Origin: Phoronis australis
Lineage: Eukaryota; Phoronida; Phoronidae
Direction: 5' to 3'
Assembly (NCBI GenBank): GCA_002633005.1
Contig: NMRA01000002.1
Span: 1,884,916-1,946,915, forward strand
DNA: 62,000 nucleotides
The position numbers were made by a program, and so were the translations under genes. How positions within the stretch are numbered: the first letter of the stretch is position 1; the number at the start of each line of letters is the position of its first letter. Below are positions 57,301-62,000 of the stretch, piece by piece. The notes beneath the pieces were generated by a model. The model ran no database searches. It was not told the DNA's origin and saw only the letters and a list, made by a program, of their open reading frames with translations.

Positions 57301-59974
57301 CAACATGTCTGAATGTCCTTTCTACTAACTCAACTCCAGTATGAGTGGAGCGTTGACATAAACTGCAAAGTTAATTGAATCTTTCATACTAGCCTCCAAG
57401 TAGCAGTGGGCGTCGAGGTAAACCGTAGATGACACTGTAGTCATCGAAATAATTGCCAGGTAGCGCTGGTGCATCCTGTGCATGATAAGAATTTTTAATG
57501 TGATGATTTAAGAACATTTACATGTGCTAATTGATAAAACACTTGTTTCTAATTTTACCGTTGACTATTCCAGCAAAATATAAGCAACTATTAGTAACGA
57601 CACTGCCCTTAATTATTGACAATAGCAGTGTTCCCTGACGATAACTTTGATGAAGTCGAAGTTGACCGTTCGTACCGCATCGCAACATGGACACTCGGCT
57701 GTTAACTCCACCTGTTTACTGCGAAGTTAACTTGCGTTGTTAAATTTGATCCATGACTGAAGTTAACCGTTCATAATGACGCAACTTCCCAGTTTAGTAC
57801 AAAAGGGCCTTAAGAGACTGAATGGTAACAATCAACTGCTGTTGATACTCTCTTCATAAAACCTTTGGATAGTTCTTGAATTAGCCAGGCACATGTCTAC
57901 GAAATGATGATTGACATTGGACTTGAAGGCAGCCATCAACATGTTGTAGATCTGACTCGCCAATTGAATCAGTAAACTTAAAATTATGGATGAAGGCGTC
58001 AACAGAAAATGAGAATCAATGTCACAGAAACGGCTTCATTCAGAATAATACAAAAGATTAAAATTTTCACTGTACACTCAGTTAACAGGGTCTGTACATC
58101 TCACAGAGATGTCCAACATTACCCAAAAATTGTTAAGACCAAATTTCCAAATTAATCACATACAAAGCCTAATGGCAAGGTGTAGGTAAAACTATCAAAA
58201 CTTACACCAAAGTCCATTAGTTCCCATACTCATACAATTATATGCAAACACCTGGACAAAACAAGGATTTTACCCATAAAATCATATTGAAAAAACATGT
58301 AACTATTTTTATAGTAATCTATTAAAGCACATTTATCATATTATCAAATAGCAAAAATGTTGAAAAACATTGATGATTTTATTGGAAAAAGACAAATCTA
58401 CTAAATTCACACCTACGGCAACACACTCCCGAATTTGTTTGGTGTTTTGTCAAACAAATTAAAATACTATTACCATTACCGTAGGACACCTTGCCCGAGG
58501 CAATCCGAGAAAAAAGGGGTGGCATTTTTAACACAACAAACCGTGGTTGCTTAAAAAGCGATTTTTTTTAATTTAGTGCTACGTCGGCATTTAGTTGTAC
58601 ACAGGCATTGACCTGAACAGACATGGTAATTCAAATTGAAAGGTCATTAAAATTAACAGGGCGTAATTAAAAATTACCATTTAGGGATATTCAAATTAGC
58701 AAGGCACCATTATAACATAATTCAAATTAACAGGTCTATAGGCCATCAATAGTCTTGATGACAGACATCAGAGAGAATACAATTTCAACCTTCAAAGCAA
58801 CCAAAAATGCTCAGCACTCCACTAACAGCCGGTAAGAACACCCACAATCTCCACCTGGTGATTCAATCTGGTGCAAGTCTACTCAGACCCCTGGTTACTG
58901 TGAATGACCCCTACACACAGACCATTACATCATAATAAGCTTTCCAGTGACCATTGGCCAGGTTGAGTAATGCAATACTAGCATTCTATTGTCGCTAAAG
59001 AAATGATAAGACACAAATAACTCAAGAGCTTGCCTTATCATTAACCCTATCATTCAACATGAAAATTGGAAGTGCAGTACTGATTCTGTGATACCCTAAA
59101 ATACTTATCGTTTAGTGGGCAAATTAAGATTAAAAAGTAGAAAAAGTTTATAAGCACTTCTTGCAATTCTACTAAACGTGACAGTTCACAGTTTCACATC
59201 CCTTAAGTACACAAAATGTGTGATTCGATACCAAGACAAGAGCCAGTAGTCAATAAATGAAGTATGGGTATTATAGTAATCCAAACAATGGAATTAATTT
59301 TAAAGCCCCCACACAGCGCTATTTAGGTTAAGCCGAAATCACAAACTTCAAACAAGAATAAAAAACCAAGTTAACACTAGTGTATCTTCCCCTTAAAACC
59401 ATCAATGACCTCCATTCAGTCGATGGTTTTATCAAGCGTAACTACTGTAGTAGAAAAGCTAACTACCATATTAAAAAAAAGAACGATGGTTTTATCAAGC
59501 GTAACTACTGTAGTAGAAAAGCTAACTACCGTATTAAAAAAAAGAACAGAGGATTTCCGGCTCATGAACCAAAAACAATGGTTAAGAAAGATGACGCTGC
59601 ATGGTGCTTTGAAGTGTGAAATTACAAAAGAGAATATTTGGCAATCGATATTGATTAACACTCTCTGTGTAGGTGGTAAAGTTTATAGATAGTATTAACC
59701 TATTTCCCTAACTTATTAGTCTAAAAAGAGGCAAAAGAGGCAATTTCACAGACAGATCACAATGACTTCAGTCTGTTAAATGCATACTGCCTCAAAGAAA
59801 CAAATCTCCATTATTGCTGCACTATAGAAAGACATGACCTGACTTACTAATGCCATCCTCAACCTTTTCATCCGCATCATCACCTCCAGCAACCTCAATT
59901 ACAAGTGGAGCGGCTAATGTCAAATTTCCCGGATACGATACTGTTGAATTTCCCACGTATGCATCTGTAGCCAT
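38804..59974 (-). CDS. NRG: Neuregulin-like growth factor precursor (Ig-EGF-TM), complete
   Basis: A membrane-anchored EGF-family ligand precursor; neuregulins are shed and bind ErbB receptors. Coding exons in order: 59848-59974, 56619-56781, 52106-52221, 47866-47919, 47236-47326, then 46298-46365 or 45444-45514, then 43308-43410, 42383-42470, 38804-39352. All junctions are GT-AG and the phases agree, giving 452 residues (453 with the alternative exon). Order: short N-terminus without an obvious signal peptide, one I-set Ig domain (residues 43-136), threonine-rich stalk, six-cysteine EGF domain, one transmembrane helix, basic stop-transfer and a serine-rich tail. This is the layout of vertebrate type I neuregulin. 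Paralogue cannot be specified; a looser vein-like relative is the alternative. Confidence 0.88.
39353..42382 (-). other. Neuregulin-like intron before the last exon
   Basis: No exon recognised. Around 41024-41235 it contains dispersed-repeat sequence related to about 700-1003 (shared AAAATTGCCA.T.TGGGGCA and CACCCACATAT strings). At 40761-40774 CCACCAGAGGGTGC resembles a CTCF core with one mismatch. Confidence 0.4.
42383..42470 (-). CDS. NRG: Neuregulin-like juxtamembrane cytoplasmic exon (residues 241-270)
   Basis: Acceptor ttatatttag, donor GTAAGT. Completes the basic stop-transfer (RKQRGRQ) right after the transmembrane helix and continues NNYNIANHELPLLDQ. The R-K-Q-R pattern parallels KTKKQR at the same place in vertebrate NRG1, as recalled. 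Confidence 0.85.
42951..42964 (+). promoter_or_regulatory. CTCF-like motif in an intron
   Basis: CCACCAGGTGGCGT matches 13 of 14 positions of CCASYAGRKGGCRS. Located between the transmembrane and juxtamembrane exons. Motif match only; binding is not shown. Confidence 0.3.
43308..43410 (-). CDS. NRG: Neuregulin-like transmembrane exon (residues 207-241)
   Basis: Acceptor tgtttgacag, donor GTATGT. Encodes LERPKNV then IAMGVAMGIIIGVLLFIVMI and MCFLYNR: a single helix of about 24 residues with a GxxxGxxxG pattern that could favour packing. Phase 1 entry accepts either EGF exon (G or A plus GT). Confidence 0.92.
43411..45443 (-). other. Intron between the alternative EGF exon and the TM exon
   Basis: Contains a dispersed repeat at about 44090-44400 that recurs near 55225-55470 (shared TTCATGTCTT, AGGAGAGTA, TGGGTATTTTCCC, CAAAGACAC and GGGCACATTTA-type strings). 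No exon recognised. Confidence 0.45.
44090..44400. repeat. Dispersed repeat, member 1
   Basis: Related in order along about 300 bases to 55225-55470: TCATGTCTTGTTCAGT at the left, GGGTATTTTCCC, then AAAGACACGGGCACATTTA and a GGTGTTAACCT-type end. Diverged, with indels. Type unknown; no terminal repeats seen. Confidence 0.5.
45444..45514 (-). CDS. NRG: Alternative EGF C-terminal exon, downstream version
   Basis: Acceptor ctgaatcgcag, donor GTAGGT. Encodes CPENYTGLRCEE then IVYPGYPPWGS: cysteines 5 and 6 of the EGF fold plus a distinct juxtamembrane linker. Entry phase 2 and exit phase 1 equal those of 46298-46365, so one or the other can be used. Including both would shift the frame, which supports mutual exclusivity. 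Confidence 0.85.
46298..46365 (-). CDS. NRG: Alternative EGF C-terminal exon, upstream version
   Basis: Acceptor ttttatacag, donor GTAAAG. Encodes CPSSFTGERCEE then NVVDFRPVLPG. It shares CP..(F/Y)TG.RCEE with the exon at 45444-45514 and differs entirely in the linker, as between vertebrate neuregulin alpha and beta. Six-cysteine spacing with the preceding exon is 5, 5, 10, 1, 8. Confidence 0.9.
47236..47326 (-). CDS. NRG: EGF domain N-terminal exon (residues 154-184)
   Basis: Acceptor tctattttcag, donor GTAAGT. Encodes KEHWVSCAEQTYCFNGGQC and then AIIPRLNERLC: EGF cysteines 1-4 with the NGG(E/Q)C motif of neuregulins. The intron falls between cysteines 4 and 5, its position in vertebrate neuregulins. 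Confidence 0.93.
47866..47919 (-). CDS. NRG: Threonine-rich stalk exon (residues 136-154)
   Basis: Small 54-base exon; acceptor ttgtttacag, donor GTAAGT. Encodes LLPQPTTTTPASTTIFK, a likely O-glycosylated spacer between Ig and EGF domains, as in type I neuregulins. Phase 1 on both sides, so it could be skipped without shifting the frame. Confidence 0.8.
47920..52105 (-). other. Neuregulin-like intron between Ig and stalk exons
   Basis: Holds the 54-bp minisatellite at 50000-50235. No recognised exon otherwise; open frames at 51565-51834 and 49105-49320 look non-coding. Confidence 0.4.
50000..50235 (-). repeat. 54-bp minisatellite, about 4 units
   Basis: Units begin GTGAATTCATGGCATAAACT and continue GGTGTCTCACTGAAGTGATC, ending near CAGTCAAAG on the plus strand. 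Most are 54 bases; one is 56 because of a 2-base change (GATCATTAATTGAGTC). On the gene's sense strand two units read as 18-residue repeats (PVYVMNSPLTEYDHF) before the 56-base unit breaks the frame. Each unit carries an AG before TTTATG, and some carry GTGAGA, so splice-like signals are repeated. Confidence 0.85.
52106..52221 (-). CDS. NRG: Ig domain C-terminal half (residues 97-136)
   Basis: Acceptor tcttgttcag, donor GTGAGT. Encodes KGTLSVVRVKKASPKDAGVY then TCRAINLLGASAKNVSVTG: strands E to G of an I-set Ig domain with the D-x-G-x-Y-x-C signature and the second disulfide cysteine. Confidence 0.93.
52222..56618 (-). other. Intron inside the Ig domain
   Basis: About 4.4 kb splitting the Ig domain. 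Contains a dispersed repeat near 55225-55470 and, near 53290-53330, a string (GGCAATCCTTTTTGTTCAAA) resembling one near 60910 (GGCAATTGTTTTGTACAAAA). No extra exon recognised. Confidence 0.45.
55225..55470. repeat. Dispersed repeat, member 2
   Basis: Counterpart of 44090-44400 in the same orientation, with matching blocks in the same order (TTCAGTAAAGAGCAGGAGAG; GGGTATTTTCCC; CAAAGACACCGGCACATTTA). Shorter and diverged. Confidence 0.5.
56619..56781 (-). CDS. NRG: Ig domain N-terminal half (residues 43-97)
   Basis: Acceptor tctctttttcag, donor GTGAGT. Encodes KAPNIKKIGEVKVKKGKKIV then IKCRVSANPPPKITWTKDGE: strands A to D with the first cysteine, the conserved tryptophan and the PPP-x-I-x-W pattern typical of I-set domains. 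The very basic KVKKGKK stretch is compatible with the heparin binding of neuregulin Ig domains. Confidence 0.94.
57310..57480 (-). repeat. Degenerate repeat pair
   Basis: On the minus strand GGTTTACCTCGACGCCCACT and AGTTTATGTCAACGCTCCACT-type units lie about 62 bases apart, each followed by TACT(T/G)GGAG and TAGTA. They resemble each other and, loosely, the CATCAATGCCCCAGTTTATG edge of the minisatellite near 50230. Confidence 0.45.
59421..59546 (+). repeat. 63-bp tandem duplication
   Basis: Two adjacent copies of CGATGGTTTTATCAAGCG then TAACTACTGTAGTAGAAAAG, differing at one base (CCATATT versus CCGTATT). The near identity implies a recent duplication. Located about 300 bases into intron 1 of the neuregulin-like gene. 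Confidence 0.9.
59848..59974 (-). CDS. NRG: Neuregulin-like first coding exon (residues 1-43)
   Basis: ATG at 59974-59972 in context gcaATGG. Encodes MATDAYVGNSTVSYPGNLTL and an acidic stretch (GGDDADEKVEDGI), and ends at a GTAAGT donor in phase 1, exactly what the Ig exon needs (A + CC, threonine). No classical signal peptide is visible, as in vertebrate type I neuregulin. Recognised by phase, donor quality and position rather than by sequence homology. Confidence 0.7.
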
Positions 59975-62000
59975 TGCAAAGAGACTTCCTAGATATCTGA
60001 GAATTGTTGATCTTTGAAAACTATTCCACGCTCAAAAGTGCGAGTTCATTCTTTGCCCAACACCGAGTGAATGAAAGTAATAATGGTTCAGGGATTTAAG
60101 TATTCCGACAACTGTCACATAAATTGAGACGATAAAAAATGCCCTTATGTCCATATATAGAATATATCAGTCACGCACAGGTAGTTAAACAACCATTAAT
60201 CTCCTAGTCTAGCTTCATATAGGTGAATGCTCCAAGTGGCTTAAAGTAGTAGTATAGATTTTTTCCGCGCCACTCCTATTTCCTGTGTCAACTACTGAGC
60301 TAATTACTATCGCCACACCACACAATCCATTCACGGAAGCAACAGGTAAGTTCTTCATACAAGGAGCGACTTTCCTTGGCAAGGCAATCCAGGTAAATAA
60401 CACGAAAGCAACTATAAACTATTTTATGTCAACACAGATAAGAAAAAAATCCAGGACACCAAGCCCATGACACTTCGTCTGGTGGGTAAACAATGAAGTC
60501 ATAAAATAGCAGCCTTGAACCAAACACTCAAGTAAAAGGTGTTTTTGTACATTCACACAGGCTTGGGCAACACAACAAGCCTTCAGAAGTTCAGTGTTGA
60601 ACACATAGGCACAGCCTCACAGCAGGATTAGAGGTCACAAAACCAGTTTAGAAATGGGCCTCAATGGAATCACAGCATCAACAGAGCAAATGGGTCAGCC
60701 AAAGTTTGCTAAATGATGGCCGAGTATAAAGATGGGAAAATGAACACGGATAATTTTTCAGATTTTTTTTTCTGCATACGGTAGTAATACCAAGTAAATG
60801 CTTCATTATTTTTAAAAATCTATGCCAAAGCTACTATCTACCAACAATTCTGAGACACTGTGAGCATTCACAAAGTAAGAACACCATGAAAAGTGAAAAA
60901 GCCCACATTTGGCAATTGTTTTGTACAAAATTGGCGAGATTTTTTTACTGGGTCTTTATTTGTATAACTTTGGAAACAAATGGCACAAGTCTGCAATAAA
61001 TCTTTTCAAAAGTTATAATTTAAAGGTTTAACAACCCATGCTTTCTGTCAATTAAATTGCAGCAAGTTCCCATCAGTGGAAAAGTTTAACTCTACTCCAA
61101 TGTAACACACATATATTCAGTTGACAGTGCTAATCAACAGTGCCATCTGGAGTTTAATCCCTGGAATTGGAGGTAACTCCGATGTTGTAACCGTAGAGGA
61201 GTTAGTGGGAAATGTGAGAGGAGACCTGAATTTCCGAATAAGAAAAGCAGTATCAGACAAAAAACAACAAATGTCATCTCAAGATGTACAGGTTTGCACA
61301 TAAAGCACAATTTGTTAAATTAAAAGCTGTTTTTGTTCAAAATCCACCTGGCCATGGTTGGCTCATTCGGACTGCTTGCATATGACCAAGTTTTGAGAGA
61401 AAAACTGCTGTCTCACAAAACGACAAACTAAGGGAGTGTCAAATTGACAGTACATACCCGACTGACAAATACCAAATACTTGACGACAAAACAATATTTG
61501 AGCACCCATTGTGAACTTTTTAATCTACTCACGTGATAGGTAAAGATTTTTAACATGGGAGTTTGGGCAGTAGACCCCTGAAGTGACATGGTAGGGAGCG
61601 TACTAGTAAAGATTCAGTACAGCCATAGCTATTGGCAGATTTATGAGACCTGTCAGCTTTTGACCAAATTTTACTAGAGCCACAATTGAAAATTGACCAA
61701 GCACATTCTATGATTCCATTAATTTTTGCCAATTCAAGACATGTTAATTGTCAATTTTGTAGTATAGTCCAGTCCAGTCCAGTACAATTTGGAACTGACA
61801 TTCCCCTATTACCTGACCTGGAATGGTTATGGCCTAAGGATGGATGCCACAAACAGGTTAAATGGTGTGTAACCAAAACATGAACAAAACAGTTCACACA
61901 GCCCTGCTTCTACTATCCACAAAATATTTACCCATTGAGCCTCTACTTGACATGGCTTACTAAATCTAGTTCACCAACTGTACCTGGCATCCTGTGACGA
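59975..62000. other. 5' flank of the neuregulin-like gene
   Basis: Should contain its 5' UTR and promoter, but no TATA box or transcription start can be fixed by eye. One candidate exon on the opposite strand (61121-61291) is listed separately. Otherwise AT-rich with dispersed repeat traces. Confidence 0.35.
61121..61291 (+). CDS. Candidate exon, product unknown
   Basis: An acceptor-like atatattcag precedes 57 open codons containing IWSLIPGIGGNSDVVTVEE, LVGNVRGDLNFRIRK and DKKQQMSSQDVQ, followed by a weak donor (CAG, then GTTTGC). The composition is more protein-like than other short frames in the window, but no family is recognised and it could be chance. Confidence 0.25.

Larger units (their letters stand above)
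56782..59847 (-). other. Neuregulin-like intron 1
   Basis: Contains a degenerate repeat at 57310-57480 and a 63-bp tandem duplicate at 59421-59546. No additional exon could be joined in phase. A stretch starting GATGCACCAGCG after an AG (57477, minus) meets a stop when forced into phase. Confidence 0.45.

Noticed and set aside
57340-57477. Possible optional neuregulin exon starting GATGCACCAGCG
   Set aside because: Entering in the phase left by exon 1 gives a stop after about a dozen codons, and direct joining of exon 1 to the Ig exon already works in phase.

Overview
This 62 kb window is intron-rich animal nuclear DNA, AT-rich by eye and crowded with dispersed repeats. Three protein-coding genes can be supported, each recognised from translated exons joined at consensus splice sites with consistent phases. 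A complete neuregulin-like gene with Ig, EGF and transmembrane modules, together with the non-vertebrate repeat content, suggests an invertebrate deuterostome such as a hemichordate, echinoderm or cephalochordate. That placement is inference; no species can be named from what is visible.

Layout. (1) 1-4.7 kb, minus strand: only the first coding exon of UBC9/UBE2I, the SUMO-conjugating enzyme (4628-4697); the rest lies left of the window. (2) 8.86-26.2 kb, plus strand: a complete RINT1 gene (RAD50-interactor 1, TIP20/Dsl1 family), 14 coding exons, 787 codons. Its first exon is present twice because a 2.3 kb block is duplicated (7358-9669 and 9993-12295), and intron 11 holds a decayed partial copy of exon 12. 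(3) 26.2-38.8 kb: intergenic DNA between two convergent genes, with two further tandem duplicates (28997-31615 and 32429-33895), an array of near-palindromic AATAAACG units and a CTCF-like site. (4) 38.8-60.0 kb, minus strand: a complete neuregulin-like gene, 9 constitutive coding positions (452 codons), with two alternative exons for the C-terminal half of the EGF domain, the arrangement seen in vertebrate neuregulin alpha/beta isoforms. (5) 60-62 kb: its 5' flank, with one weak candidate exon on the plus strand.

The genes do not form one pathway. UBE2I acts in SUMO conjugation, RINT1 in ER-Golgi vesicle tethering (NRZ complex with ZW10 and NAG) and checkpoint control, and the neuregulin-like protein is a membrane-anchored ErbB-ligand precursor. 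UBE2I and RINT1 are head to head, about 4.2 kb apart between start codons; RINT1 and the neuregulin gene are tail to tail.

Assembly caution. Three single-N positions (9992, 30282, 33161) each sit at the start of the second copy of a near-identical tandem pair. In two cases the first copy also ends exactly at the N. This looks like unmerged overlapping contig ends or two haplotypes placed in series, so the duplicated RINT1 exon 1 may not exist in one chromosome. A 59-base N gap lies at 12598-12656.
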